NCBI RefSeq assembly: GCF_000332095.2
Contig: NZ_KI913949.1
Coordinates: 3,638,776 to 3,702,775 of the forward strand
Direction: 5' to 3'
Source of the DNA: Leptolyngbya sp. PCC 6406
Lineage (GTDB): Bacteria > Cyanobacteriota > Cyanobacteriia > Phormidesmidales > Phormidesmidaceae
DNA: 64,000 bases
The notes under the pieces were generated by a model, which was not told where the DNA came from, searched no databases, and saw only the letters and a list, made by a program, of their open reading frames with translations. Both the position numbers and the translations under genes were made by a program. Below are positions 1 through 8,364 of the stretch, in pieces. Numbering within the stretch: the stretch's first letter is position 1; the number at the start of each line of letters is the position of its first letter.

Positions 1-721
1 TTGCTTGATCATCGTCTGCTACTATGGTACTCCCAACAGCATCTTTTGCTAGAAGAGAGATCATTTCAAGTTGCTGAAGATCGCTATCTTGGAATTCATC
101 AGCTATGATGTAACGGAAGAAGTTTTTAAAGAGCCTACCTGCTAAAACTGATTCTTGCAATAAGCGAACTGCTAATGCCACTAAATCTCCAAAGTCAAGG
201 GCATTTCTTCGAACAAGCTCTTCTTGGTAATTTGTGTAAGCAATGCGTAATTTCAGATCTAAACTATCATCATTGTGCCCTGGATAAATCCCTTTTCTTT
301 TGAGTCTTTCGAGTGTTGATTTGAAATTACTAGATGAAACCCCCTTTAAACACTTGGATTTTACATTGCTAATAATCTCTTCTTGTACATCCTTTTCAAG
401 TAGTTCAAAGTTCTCTTGGATGCCGACATCACTTCCATAGCATCTTAACAAATAAGACCCAAATGCATGAAACGTCCCTATCCAAACCCGACTTAATTGT
501 TGAAAACCTTTTGCGCGTAGTCGCGATCGTATTTCATTGGCAGCAGCATTAGTAAAAGTTATTGCCAGTAAACCATAGGGTTCCGGAATGATATTATTCT
601 CAAAAATATAAGATATTTTCTCGATTATGGTGTGGGTTTTGCCACTCCCAGGTCCAGCGAGGACAACAGTATGTCCAGTTGTTTTATGAACAATATAATC
701 TTGTTCTGGTGTAAGAGTCAT
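1..721 (-). CDS. UvrD/PcrA-like superfamily 1 DNA helicase, GajB-type (N-terminal part; runs off the window)
   Basis: The first 240 residues of a UvrD/Rep-family 3'-5' helicase; the rest lies before position 1. The protein begins MTLTPEQDYIVH, has the SF1 Walker A AGPGSGKT at about residues 22-29, the next conserved block (LLAITFTNAAANEIRSRL), a Walker B DEFQDSD near residue 213, and the motif III start VADDDQA at the window edge. Its ATG lies 5 bp after the stop of the OLD-nuclease gene, so the two should be co-transcribed. In Gabija defence systems an OLD nuclease (GajA) and a UvrD-like helicase (GajB) sit exactly like this, so I infer the GajB role. The region is clearly more AT-rich than the genes to the right, which suggests transfer. 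A generic UvrD not tied to defence is possible but the spacing argues against it. Confidence 0.85.
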   Translation of the reverse strand, partial: MTLTPEQDYIVHKTTGHTVVLAGPGSGKTHTIIEKISYIFENNIIPEPYGLLAITFTNAAANEIRSRLRAKGFQQLSRVWIGTFHAFGSYLLRCYGSDVGIQENFELLEKDVQEEIISNVKSKCLKGVSSSNFKSTLERLKRKGIYPGHNDDSLDLKLRIAYTNYQEELVRRNALDFGDLVALAVRLLQESVLAGRLFKNFFRYIIADEFQDSDLQQLEMISLLAKDAVGSTIVADDDQA

Positions 722-726
722 AAGAG

Positions 727-2775
727 TTACTCATTATCAGCAGCTTTCTCAACCTCTCGTCTAATCAACTCAGCATATTCTTGACAGCCACATCTTTCTA
801 TTGAATCAGCTACAGCTAGCCTGACTTCGTGCTGAATCAGTAAACTATCCTCCGACTTTCCTATAAATTGAATAAGGCTGTTAGGAGTTTCCTCTAATTG
901 CATCTCTGCCAGAAAGCATGTCAATCTTTCAGAATAATTGGATAGTAGAGTTTCTCGAATTACATCATAGAAACCCGCAGTGCAAGCACGCTGCTCAAAA
1001 TAATTATCCACAGGAATACCACCTATACTTTCTAAAACAGCTTTTCGTATACTGTTAGCATAGCAATCAGGAACACGCTTCACTTCTGCTGCCGTCTCGG
1101 CAACAGCACGTGCTACTGGAATTTTAAGATTGTCCCGTTTTGCTATGAAAGATGAAATCCCTACTGGATCTTTTCTGAGATTTTCTTTTTCCAAGTGTGA
1201 ATCTAATGCTTTGGATTGTGAGTCATGTTCTGGATCTGCATCTTTAATTGCTTGAATTACAACACCTAAGTATCCACTTCTACATATCTCTTCCTCAAAA
1301 CATTCGCTTGCTCCTATCCAACCTACTTCACTTAAAGTTTTTTCGCGTTTTGTTTTTATTTCAGGTATATCTTGTTTGCATGCAAGACATGTATCCTTAT
1401 CTATTAAGCCAGAATGATATGCTGCATCAACTAGTTTATTTGTATTCTCTAGTATATCGGTGTCATACGTAACTATTACAGGAATTTTGAATTGATCACT
1501 TTGGCAGGATCTAATGATAAAGGAATACTGCTTATATCCACCTGCTGATACTATAGAGATCCCATCTCTATCCAAATCACAGCCCAATAATTCAGCAAAA
1601 GCTGGTAATGCAATTAATTCACTTTCACCCTCAACAATTAGGATGGCTCTAGAGAAGAAAACCTCAGCTTTTCCCTCTCGCATAAAATGGCTTAATTCTT
1701 TGCGGGCAGTGCTCCCTAACTTGCTGGGATCCAACTGATATGCTTGGGTTTCATCTGAGGCTATAGAACGCAAAAGAATTAAACTGAAGGGATCAGCATA
1801 TTTAATAATTGAAGGAGAATGCGTTGTGAGGAATATTGGTGCATTAATCTCAGCTAGATCCTTAAATAAGGAACGTTGTGCATGAGGGTGCAAATGGGCT
1901 TCTGGTTCCTCAACTGCTAAAATAGGAGTACCTCGATCTTCTGATGCTACACGATGGCGAAACATTGCTATCAAAGTCAGATTTTGTAATCCCGTTCCAT
2001 GACGGGATATGTCTGACTGAATAGAACCGACAGTTTTTCGTATGTTTAGTCGAAAACCTTGCACTAATCTGGATGTATCTTCGCCTGCAATGGCAACAAG
2101 TATTTCACTTTGTCCTCCAGGCATATATGGTGTCAATTGCTTAGTCAAGCCCTGAGCGAGCTTTGATATGTCTTGTCCCTTGCTCAGAGCATTATTGGCA
2201 TTACAAAGATGACTTTTTACATCGTCTTGCACGTCTGTAAAGTCTATTTCACTTAACAATTGAGCAAGCAATCCACGTCCTGTTGCGCGTGTGTCACGTG
2301 TTGCGTCTCGAACTGCATCTAGGAAATAAAGTGGCACGGCACGAACCATTCGACGCGACATCGAAATAGGGTTGTTAGATCTTCCATTTGGTGGAAGTAG
2401 TTGAGTTATCCAGGTATAAATTCCATCATCGTCCAGCTCAAATTTTCCCTCAATGGTGACAAAAGTCTCTTCACCATCTTGCTCTATACGCTCTCTAAAG
2501 CACGTTTCCACTTCAATGTGCTTTTGAAGGTCACCAAGTTCCACTTTTATTGAAAAATAGTTTTCTCCTGCCACCCTTGCATTGTCATTAATATCTTCTT
2601 GTGACAAAGCAAGTCTTAAGCTCTCTGCCTGTGGATCAAAGAGTAAACGGAGAGCATGAAGAAAATTAGATTTTCCAGCATTGTTTTCCCCAAGAATGAC
2701 CGTTACACCCCTTGGGAATATATCTACTCTACGTAAATTTCGAAAGTTTCGAATAGATATTTTGCGTATTTTCAT
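727..2775 (-). CDS. OLD-family ATPase/TOPRIM endonuclease, GajA-like (Gabija defence)
   Basis: A 682-residue overcoming-lysogenization-defect (OLD) protein. An ABC/SMC-type ATPase comes first: Walker A GENNAGKSN (29-37), a signature-like SRHGTGLQNL (about 257-266), Walker B ILAVEEPEAHLHP (285-297) and H-loop LTTHSPS (316-322). A TOPRIM domain follows, with the acidic IVEGESE (about 380-386), a Gly turn SAGGYKQ and the metal-binding DTD (438-440). The residues needed for nuclease and ATPase activity look intact. It is about 100 residues longer than the original GajA described from Bacillus; the extra length is a C-terminal region I do not recognise. It lies 5 bp upstream of a UvrD-like helicase, the layout of class 2 OLD/Gabija pairs that nick or degrade phage DNA when nucleotide pools fall. 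Function is by family and context only. Base composition is AT-rich compared with its neighbours. Confidence 0.88.
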   Translation of the reverse strand: MKIRKISIRNFRNLRRVDIFPRGVTVILGENNAGKSNFLHALRLLFDPQAESLRLALSQEDINDNARVAGENYFSIKVELGDLQKHIEVETCFRERIEQDGEETFVTIEGKFELDDDGIYTWITQLLPPNGRSNNPISMSRRMVRAVPLYFLDAVRDATRDTRATGRGLLAQLLSEIDFTDVQDDVKSHLCNANNALSKGQDISKLAQGLTKQLTPYMPGGQSEILVAIAGEDTSRLVQGFRLNIRKTVGSIQSDISRHGTGLQNLTLIAMFRHRVASEDRGTPILAVEEPEAHLHPHAQRSLFKDLAEINAPIFLTTHSPSIIKYADPFSLILLRSIASDETQAYQLDPSKLGSTARKELSHFMREGKAEVFFSRAILIVEGESELIALPAFAELLGCDLDRDGISIVSAGGYKQYSFIIRSCQSDQFKIPVIVTYDTDILENTNKLVDAAYHSGLIDKDTCLACKQDIPEIKTKREKTLSEVGWIGASECFEEEICRSGYLGVVIQAIKDADPEHDSQSKALDSHLEKENLRKDPVGISSFIAKRDNLKIPVARAVAETAAEVKRVPDCYANSIRKAVLESIGGIPVDNYFEQRACTAGFYDVIRETLLSNYSERLTCFLAEMQLEETPNSLIQFIGKSEDSLLIQHEVRLAVADSIERCGCQEYAELIRREVEKAADNE

Positions 2776-2992
2776 AAATCTTTTTTGCGTAAATCTAAAA
2801 TTTTGACGGCATCTTAACTGAGCTTAGTTTCTTTAAGATTATTGTGTCTGTGATCATCATCACAATGAAAACAAAATTAGAATCTACTACAAGTTCACGC
2901 AACCAGATCAAATATAAATCAGGCTTGTGGGGCATAGTCACAATGAGTTATATACTATCCATAATCTACCAAGGCGTTAGTATCAAAGCGTC

Positions 2993-3050
2993 ATGAAAAT
3001 CTCTGCCGATACTACTGAAATCATTGGTCACACACCTCTAGTCAATCTGA
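2993..3050 (+). pseudogene. cysK: cysK (cysteine synthase) 5' fragment
   Basis: Begins with ATG and reads MKISADTTEIIGHTPLVNL, which matches the start of O-acetylserine sulfhydrylase (consensus MKIA..ITELIGHTPLVRL). After about 19 residues the similarity stops abruptly; the frame stays open only because it crosses the DUF2703 gene antisense. It is a recombination scar, not a working gene. The breakpoint lies at about 3041-3050, where the convergent DUF2703 gene also ends early. Confidence 0.7.
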
Positions 3051-3286
3051 CCATTTACCCGAATGGTGGGAGAACTCACAAACCGAAGCTGCTGGGCCTG
3101 GGCCTCGGACTCCACCACAATTTTGTAGAACTCAACCGCTGTATCGGTGCTGGCGAGAACGGGCTGAAGGGTCGCAACCGCCTGCTCCAGGTTAGCCAAG
3201 GAGCCCGTACACCGAGAGCAGGTGGCCAAGTCAAGGGCCAGCAGTTCGATGGTGAGGGTGCGCGGTAGGGTCGTTGTCGGATTCAT
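3038..3286 (-). pseudogene. DUF2703 family CxxC protein, 3'-truncated
   Basis: The start at 3286 is chosen because a perfect AGGAGG lies 5 bases upstream; the frame is open farther upstream but has no such site. The product, about 82 residues, begins MNPTTTLPRTLTIELLALDL and carries the family's N-terminal pattern DLATCSRCTGS followed by RFVSSPTIRVNG, which I recognise from DUF2703 proteins (thioredoxin-like, function unknown). Family members continue for several dozen residues past this point, including a second Cys cluster. Here the frame ends right after VNGQID, where the cysK fragment begins on the other strand. A truncated and probably non-functional gene is the simplest reading; a short working version cannot be excluded because the first CxxC and the ribosome site are intact. 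Confidence 0.65.
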
Positions 3287-3475
3287 CACAGTCCTCCTGC
3301 GTTGATGTTCACCCAGGTAGACGACGAAGTTGCAAAAAGGACGCAAAAGTTGCAAAAACCCTTGACCTTATACCCAAGTACAGGCTTTACCATCAGCACA
3401 GTTGCTGCTTAAGCCGTTCCTAGCTTCAGGCCCGTTGCAACCATCATCCTATCGTTTTCATAACTACATCGTTTT

Positions 3476-4444
3476 ATGGTTAACCGTCGTCATTTTCTCT
3501 CTGCCGGTGCTGCCCTCACCGCCGTGGGCTTTGCCGCTACCCCCCAGGCCCAAGCGGCTGAGGCCCAGCGCCCAGCACCCGCCGGAGCCATCACCTTCTA
3601 CGCCGAAATCCGCGTGGCCGAACCTGAAAATGCCGCTCTGCTGGAGAACATCCAGGCCCAGTCTGAATCGCTGCAAGCTGCGGCTGGATTTCTCAGTCTC
3701 TCTGTGAAGCAGATGACTGGCGACTCGACGATGGTGAAAAACTACCCCGAAGCCTATAAGGGGATGCTGGCAACGGCCTATGCCGATGCCGTAGCAGCCC
3801 ACTCCCTGCCCTACTTCTACTCGCTGTTTGTGCGTTTTGCCGATTACGCCAGTCTGCAAGCCGCCCAAGTTGATCGCTGGTTTGACACGGTGGTGATGCC
3901 CCATCTCCACGCCTACGCCATGACTCCAGAGGGGCCACAGAAAACGCCCCTGATGCTGGAGGCGTACAGGGGTCTGTATCAGACAGTGGTGGCGGGCGAT
4001 CGCACCGCCATCTATCGTCAAGCCGAGGAAATTCTAGCCTTTCTACGCCGCCCAGTGGATTTGCCTGATCGCCACTACATCACCGTTGGCAACCACGTCA
4101 TGATTCAGGATGGGGTGCTGCAACCCTTTGAGGCCAAAACCGCAGAGCTGCTGGCGATCGCCCAGCAGACCTACCAGCCTGCCGCCACAGATACTGGACT
4201 CCCCGGTGCCGTTGACAACCGCCACTACCGCAAAGCCGTCAGCACCGAAATTCTCCGTAACGCCTTCCCCGATGGCGATCTGCGGGCCTATCTCATGCAT
4301 GGAGTGTGGGAGTCGGTATGGGATCACGAAAACTCCCACCTCGACCCCCGCTTTAAGCAAACCGCTGCCCCCGTGGGGGCCATGGTGGTCAGCGGTCCGG
4401 TGGAACCCTTCTATGAAACCCGACTTGTTCGGATGCGCTGGTAG
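3476..4444 (+). CDS. Tat-exported protein of unknown function (possible dimeric alpha/beta-barrel)
   Basis: A 322-residue protein opening with a clear twin-arginine signal: NRRHFLSAG, then a hydrophobic stretch and AxA-type cleavage sites (TPQAQAAEA, about residues 22-30). Export through the Tat system suggests it folds or takes a cofactor in the cytoplasm and works in the periplasm or thylakoid lumen. The part after the signal ([22 protein letters not shown]...) resembles the antibiotic-biosynthesis-monooxygenase/Dabb ferredoxin-like fold in pattern only; I would not rely on it. The remainder is unrecognised. It stands alone between the DUF2703/cysK scar and an ArsR gene, and its GC-rich codon use fits the chromosome rather than the AT-rich defence genes to the left. 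Confidence 0.7.
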   Translation: MVNRRHFLSAGAALTAVGFAATPQAQAAEAQRPAPAGAITFYAEIRVAEPENAALLENIQAQSESLQAAAGFLSLSVKQMTGDSTMVKNYPEAYKGMLATAYADAVAAHSLPYFYSLFVRFADYASLQAAQVDRWFDTVVMPHLHAYAMTPEGPQKTPLMLEAYRGLYQTVVAGDRTAIYRQAEEILAFLRRPVDLPDRHYITVGNHVMIQDGVLQPFEAKTAELLAIAQQTYQPAATDTGLPGAVDNRHYRKAVSTEILRNAFPDGDLRAYLMHGVWESVWDHENSHLDPRFKQTAAPVGAMVVSGPVEPFYETRLVRMRW

Positions 4445-4722
4445 GAGGCATCCACGAGATGCAAGATGGTGTGAAACAAGCAGGCCAGAGCCTTGAGGGT
4501 TAGTTCAGTTGAGTAACCGCAACCCTTGAGTACGTCCTGCAACAGGCTCTCGAAGAACTGCACACCCTACTATTGCATCTCGATCCAGCTCAGCAAAAAC
4601 CATTACTCATATAGCAATTCTATTTAATTCCTGAAGACCCTCGCAGCGTGGCTGGGAAGCATAACTCACGGAGGCAGCAGAGCGCTTGACAATGCCTTGG
4701 CCTTGGCCTATCATTCAACCAC

Positions 4723-5049
4723 ATGGTTGATTCAAGTGTTTCCCTTAATAAAATTTTTGGTGCCCTCGCCGACGTGACACGACGAGACATCCTTGAACGG
4801 GTATCGAGAGCAGAGTGTACTATCAGCGAATTAGCGGAACCCTATGCGATGTCCTTGGCCGCGATCGCAAAGCACATCAGTGTGTTGGAGAAAGCCGGAC
4901 TTATTACCAAGCGTCGAAGCGGCAAGGAAAAAGTGATTCTGATTCAACCGAAGACCTTCAAAGTAGCCGCAGCATATCTCAGTGAGTATGAAAAAATATG
5001 GAGTGCCCGTTTTGATGCTGTAAGCCTTCAGGGGTTCACGAAGAATTAA
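4723..5049 (+). CDS. ArsR/SmtB-family winged-helix transcriptional regulator
   Basis: A 108-residue protein with a typical ArsR fold: LNKIFGALADVTRRDILERV (helices 1-2), ISELAEPYAMSLAAIAKHISVLEKAGLI (helix-turn-helix, about residues 34-62) and the wing ITKRRSGKEKVILIQP. It has no ELCVCD-type metal-binding box in the recognition helix; its single cysteine (RAECTI) precedes the helix-turn-helix. It therefore looks like the ArsR subgroup that often pairs with a SRPBCC/AHSA1 protein rather than a metal sensor. No such partner follows; instead transposon and restriction-gene remnants lie downstream, so the target may have been lost. The start ATG is used because the frame is short and the HTH begins soon after it. 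Confidence 0.85.
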   Translation: MVDSSVSLNKIFGALADVTRRDILERVSRAECTISELAEPYAMSLAAIAKHISVLEKAGLITKRRSGKEKVILIQPKTFKVAAAYLSEYEKIWSARFDAVSLQGFTKN

Positions 5050-5085
5050 GGGTTTCAGGGTCTCGATAGGGGTTAAGGTAGGCTC

Positions 5086-5205
5086 ATGAGTGAAGGCAAC
5101 CCTAAGACCAAAGGGAAGCGGAAGCGCGGCGGCCAACCGGGGCACAAAGGATATTCCCGCAAGCTGTATCCCCTATTAGAGCGGGAAGCGCTGAAGTGGT
5201 ACTGA
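5086..5205 (+). pseudogene. IS66-family transposase fragment
   Basis: A 39-codon open stretch reading MSEGNPKTKGKRKRGGQPGHKG, continuing ..YSRKLYPLLE. The RKRGGQPGHKG block is the hallmark of the N-terminal region of IS66-type transposases. The frame stops at TGA after only a few more residues and no further transposase domain follows, so this is a remnant. Confidence 0.65.
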
Positions 5206-5212
5206 CCCTCAA

Positions 5213-5368
5213 GTACTGGCCAAAAAAGAGGTGGCGGTAGCGTGGTGCCAGCACGCCTCTGACTATATGCAGCAGCATGGGGGCAAACTGTGGCGTTATG
5301 TGCTCATTCCCCATGATGCGATCGCGGAAAATATGACCCTCACAGGGCTCGCCAATCGATATATCTAA
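5213..5368 (+). pseudogene. C-terminal remnant of a DEAD/DEAH restriction (Res)-type helicase
   Basis: An open stretch reading VLAKKEVAVAWCQHASDYMQ, then GGKLWRYVLIPHDAIAENMTL and a TAA stop. I recognise this as like the extreme C-terminus of large type III-like 'Res subunit' restriction helicases, whose tails contain W.YVLIPHD.I.EN..L. The rest of that roughly 1000-residue protein is absent. It sits directly behind the IS66 remnant, which suggests a deletion caused by transposition. Confidence 0.5.
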
Positions 5369-5452
5369 TCTTCCCGCAGCGATGGCCCCCGTGCCTGTTC
5401 AGCTTATGCCTGGAGGGCTGTTTTACCCCCCAACCCCTTTATCAAACAGCCT

Positions 5453-5791
5453 CTAACGGCGACCGTAGAAGGTGACCTCGACATCGGCGTACCAGCCCGG
5501 TGCCATATTTTCGTACAGAAAGACCCGAGAAACCTGGTAGTAGACGCCATCGTGGAAGAGGCAGTCGCCGACGCGGGGAATGATCGGATAGGCGGCAAAC
5601 CATAGGGCATCTTTGACTGGGGCTTTGGGGTTGGTGTTGCGGGCGGCGAGGTAAAACACCTGCACCTTCAGGCCGCTGCTACTGGGGGGGGAAGAGGCGG
5701 GGGGCAGAGCGGGTTGGGGTTTGGCCTTGGGGGAACGGCGTTTGGCGCGGGGCTTGCGCTCGGGCTGATCGGAGGAGGAGGTTTCGTCCAC
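5453..5791 (-). CDS. conserved hypothetical protein
   Basis: No family recognised. The convincing part is the C-terminal 75 residues (GLKVQVFYLAARNTNPKAPVKDALWFAAYPIIPRVGD... VTFYGRR), a compact beta-rich-looking domain preceded by a Pro/Ser/Lys-rich linker (KPRAKRRSPKAKPQPALPP). The frame is open back to an ATG at 6055, but that start would overlap the kinase gene by about 137 bp and encode a low-quality sequence. A GTG at 5791, downstream of the kinase stop, gives 112 residues (VDETSSSDQ...) and is preferred with low certainty. It follows the kinase gene on the same strand and may be co-transcribed with it. Confidence 0.5.
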   Translation of the reverse strand: MDETSSSDQPERKPRAKRRSPKAKPQPALPPASSPPSSSGLKVQVFYLAARNTNPKAPVKDALWFAAYPIIPRVGDCLFHDGVYYQVSRVFLYENMAPGWYADVEVTFYGRR

Positions 5792-5918
5792 GGGCTTCAG
5801 AAAATAGCAGGGCCTATTGGGAGTGTATAGCGGTTCCCATAGCGGTATACAGTCCCAATCGAGTACACCCAAGGTAGGAACGCATGGCTGTGTGCCCTCA
5901 GGAATGGACTTAAAGCCA

Positions 5919-8063
5919 TCATCTTCGGGGAATGATCTGGCCTTCGGGAGGATTTGGCGGTGGGGGTAAAACCGGGGCAATCCGGGTGGGAGAGAAGGCT
6001 TGTGCTCCCAAACTACGGTGGAGTGTAGCCCCGAGGATGCTGCCCAGAAGAGCAACGCTGCCAGGAAGAAGGGGCAACCAGCCCCCCTGGGTAAAGATCA
6101 GGATTGGGATGCCGATGGCCAGTCCCAAGCCGACTCCCGTTACTATTCCTAACCACAGCAGCCGTTGGCAGCGGCTGCCCCACAGTCCCCCTGCGGTGGA
6201 CAGGGCGAGTATCCAGGCTATTTCTGCCCCATCGGGCCAGGACCAGGGGAGACGCTGGCCATCGAGGGCGACTGCCAAAATTTGATGGGTCATGTGGGCG
6301 TGGAGCATGACACCTGCCATGAGGTGATCCTGATCCGTTGTGGCCCCTCGGCTGTAGGGGGTATAGAACAGATCCTTGGCGGAGGCAGCGGTGGTGCCAA
6401 TGAGAACAATGCGATCGCGAATCCAGTCCGGCTCAAACTCCCCCGCCAGCAGATCCCCCAGACTGAGACGACGGGCCACAGTGGGGCCAGTGCCATAGCG
6501 CAGGGCTACCTGATATCCAGCATCATCAATGGCTTGATACCCGCCAAAGGTGCGAGAGAGGGGATAGAACGTGGTGCCCGCCAGGGCAAAGTAGGCGGAA
6601 TTATCAGGGCTGGAGTCCAGGGTAATGTCCACCGCCGCCAGATATTGGAGCGCCAACCGTAGCGCAAAGGAATACATCACCGGGCTGTCAGCATCATTCC
6701 CGGTGCTGGCAAGCAGCAAGTTACGACGAATGACACCATCACTATCCACGATCAAATCATTAAAGCCCACCCGTTCCGGAGGCACCGACGCCGGAGGGGG
6801 AATGGTATCCTCAACGCGATCCCCTAATTTTGTAATCGCCACCACATTGGGGGCATTCAGGGCCGTCAGCAGTTCCGCTTGTCCCTCTCCCTGGGGCAAA
6901 TCTCGATGCAGGTCCAGCCCAATGACCCGAGGCTGGTGGATTTGGAGTTGGGCGATCGCCGACGCCACCGTCTGATCCGAGGGCGTCGGTTGCTGAAGTT
7001 GCTGGAGATCCGTCTCTGTAATCTCCACCACGAGCAACCGGGGGTCCGGGCCAGTGGGAGTCTGTTGCTGGTGAAGCCGGTCGTACACCATTAATTCCAG
7101 AGGAACCCAGCCCCCCACCTGATGAATTCCCAGGACAATAGCCGTCATAGCCAGGGCAGCTATTCCCCCACCCCACGGGACGCGCTGGGTCAGGGAGGAC
7201 GGTCCCAAACTGGTTTCCATCCCGTCCCAGGACTCTGGAGCAGTGAGGGTTGGGAGAATATCCAGATCCGCCAGCGCGTCCTGGGCCGTCCGATAGCGAC
7301 GATAGATTGAGGGTTGGGTAAGGCGGTTGAGCCAGATGCCTAGCCCAGGACTGAGGGGTGGAGCGGCACCCTGCCAAAGAATTTCCCCCGTGTCGGGATG
7401 CTCGGGCAAATCATTGGGAGGTCGCCCCGTCAGGGCTTGAATAGCGGTCATCCCCAAGGCATAGAGATCACTGCTATAGCGAGGACGCCCCGCCAATTGC
7501 TCAGCGGGGGCATAGCCCTGGGTACCGATACTGACGGTGGGCTGGCCTAAACTAGCGGTCTGGATCTCGGTAGTGATTTCCTTCACCGCCCCAAAGTCAA
7601 TCAGCGCAATCTTGCCATCCTGCCGCCGCATCAGGTTGCTGGGTTTGATATCGCGGTGGATCACCTGCTGCTCGTGGATGAAGGCTAGGGTCGTGAGCAC
7701 ATCCCGCAGCAGCTCAATCACCTCTGCTTCCGGCAGGGGTTGACCCGACCGCCAGAGATCACTGAGGGGCTGGCCCTCTATGTAGTCTTGGACCAGGTAA
7801 AACTCCCCCCCGGCTTCAAAAGCATCCAGCAATTGGGGAATACGATCGTGCTGGCCTAGACGACCCAACGCCTTAGCTTCGGCGTCAAACAGACGACGGG
7901 CCGTGACCATAAATTCTGGGGACTGACTGCCAGGAGTCAGGTGCTTGACAACACAAAGCCCATTGCCCTCCTGTTCATCCGCTGCTAGGTAGGTTTTACC
8001 AAACCCCCCCATGCCCAATAACCGTAAAAGACGATAGCGCCCAACTAGAGTCGTCCCAACCAT
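5919..8063 (-). CDS. Ser/Thr protein kinase with a C-terminal CHASE2 sensor domain
   Basis: A 714-residue membrane kinase. The N-terminal Hanks-type domain has the glycine loop LGMGGFGKTY (16-25), VVK with the catalytic lysine (about 40), HRDIKPSN (136-143), DFG (156-158) and an APE-like PAEQL, so it should be active. After a linker comes a first membrane segment (GGIAALAMTAIVLGIHQVG, about 299-317), an extracytoplasmic CHASE2 domain opening LELMVYDRLHQQQ, and two further hydrophobic helices near the C-terminus. Cyanobacteria typically carry several such kinase-CHASE2 fusions; the external ligand is not known. It is divergent from the mscS-like gene across about 300 bp. The protein ends in a Pro-rich tail. 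Confidence 0.92.
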   Translation of the reverse strand: MVGTTLVGRYRLLRLLGMGGFGKTYLAADEQEGNGLCVVKHLTPGSQSPEFMVTARRLFDAEAKALGRLGQHDRIPQLLDAFEAGGEFYLVQDYIEGQPLSDLWRSGQPLPEAEVIELLRDVLTTLAFIHEQQVIHRDIKPSNLMRRQDGKIALIDFGAVKEITTEIQTASLGQPTVSIGTQGYAPAEQLAGRPRYSSDLYALGMTAIQALTGRPPNDLPEHPDTGEILWQGAAPPLSPGLGIWLNRLTQPSIYRRYRTAQDALADLDILPTLTAPESWDGMETSLGPSSLTQRVPWGGGIAALAMTAIVLGIHQVGGWVPLELMVYDRLHQQQTPTGPDPRLLVVEITETDLQQLQQPTPSDQTVASAIAQLQIHQPRVIGLDLHRDLPQGEGQAELLTALNAPNVVAITKLGDRVEDTIPPPASVPPERVGFNDLIVDSDGVIRRNLLLASTGNDADSPVMYSFALRLALQYLAAVDITLDSSPDNSAYFALAGTTFYPLSRTFGGYQAIDDAGYQVALRYGTGPTVARRLSLGDLLAGEFEPDWIRDRIVLIGTTAASAKDLFYTPYSRGATTDQDHLMAGVMLHAHMTHQILAVALDGQRLPWSWPDGAEIAWILALSTAGGLWGSRCQRLLWLGIVTGVGLGLAIGIPILIFTQGGWLPLLPGSVALLGSILGATLHRSLGAQAFSPTRIAPVLPPPPNPPEGQIIPRR

Positions 8064-8164
8064 GCCTCAGCGGTTCCAGAGACCGGGCCGGACTGGGTTG
8101 AAGCCTCCATCCCCGGATTACCCAACAAATACAACAACTACAGCAACTACAGCCTCAGCCTGTT

Positions 8165-8235
8165 CCTATCCCAAGTCCAGCTCGAAATCTGGAGTTTCCC
8201 CACCAGAAACACTCCACGTCTGGACTTGGGATAGG
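8165..8235. repeat. 71-bp palindromic repeat (hairpin), copy 1
   Basis: The perfect 16-bp arms CCTATCCCAAGTCCAG and CTGGACTTGGGATAGG enclose a second imperfect pair (TGGAGTTTC ... GAAACACTCCA). It lies in the 300-bp gap between the divergent kinase and MscS genes. A related palindrome with a 21-bp perfect arm is at 46821-46872. The remainder of the gap (8064-8364) shows no gene; it also holds a short AT inverted repeat, ATTATCAATTGCTAATTGATAAT. Confidence 0.85.
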
Positions 8236-8364
8236 TTTAGAGCCTTAATTATCAATTGCTAATTGATAATTTCCCCAGCGTCCCAACTCCCAGCAGGTTT
8301 CCACCCTATGCCCTATTTTAGGGAGTGTTGAAAAGACTGTCAGATCCAGGGGGAGAAAACTGCT

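Noticed and set aside
2993..3268. A 91-codon frame starting like cysteine synthase
   Set aside because: Only the first 19 codons are cysK-like; the rest is antisense to the DUF2703 gene and not protein-like.
6165..6662. A 165-codon frame on the + strand inside the kinase gene
   Set aside because: Antisense shadow of a well-supported kinase/CHASE2 gene; such long antisense frames are expected in GC-rich DNA.
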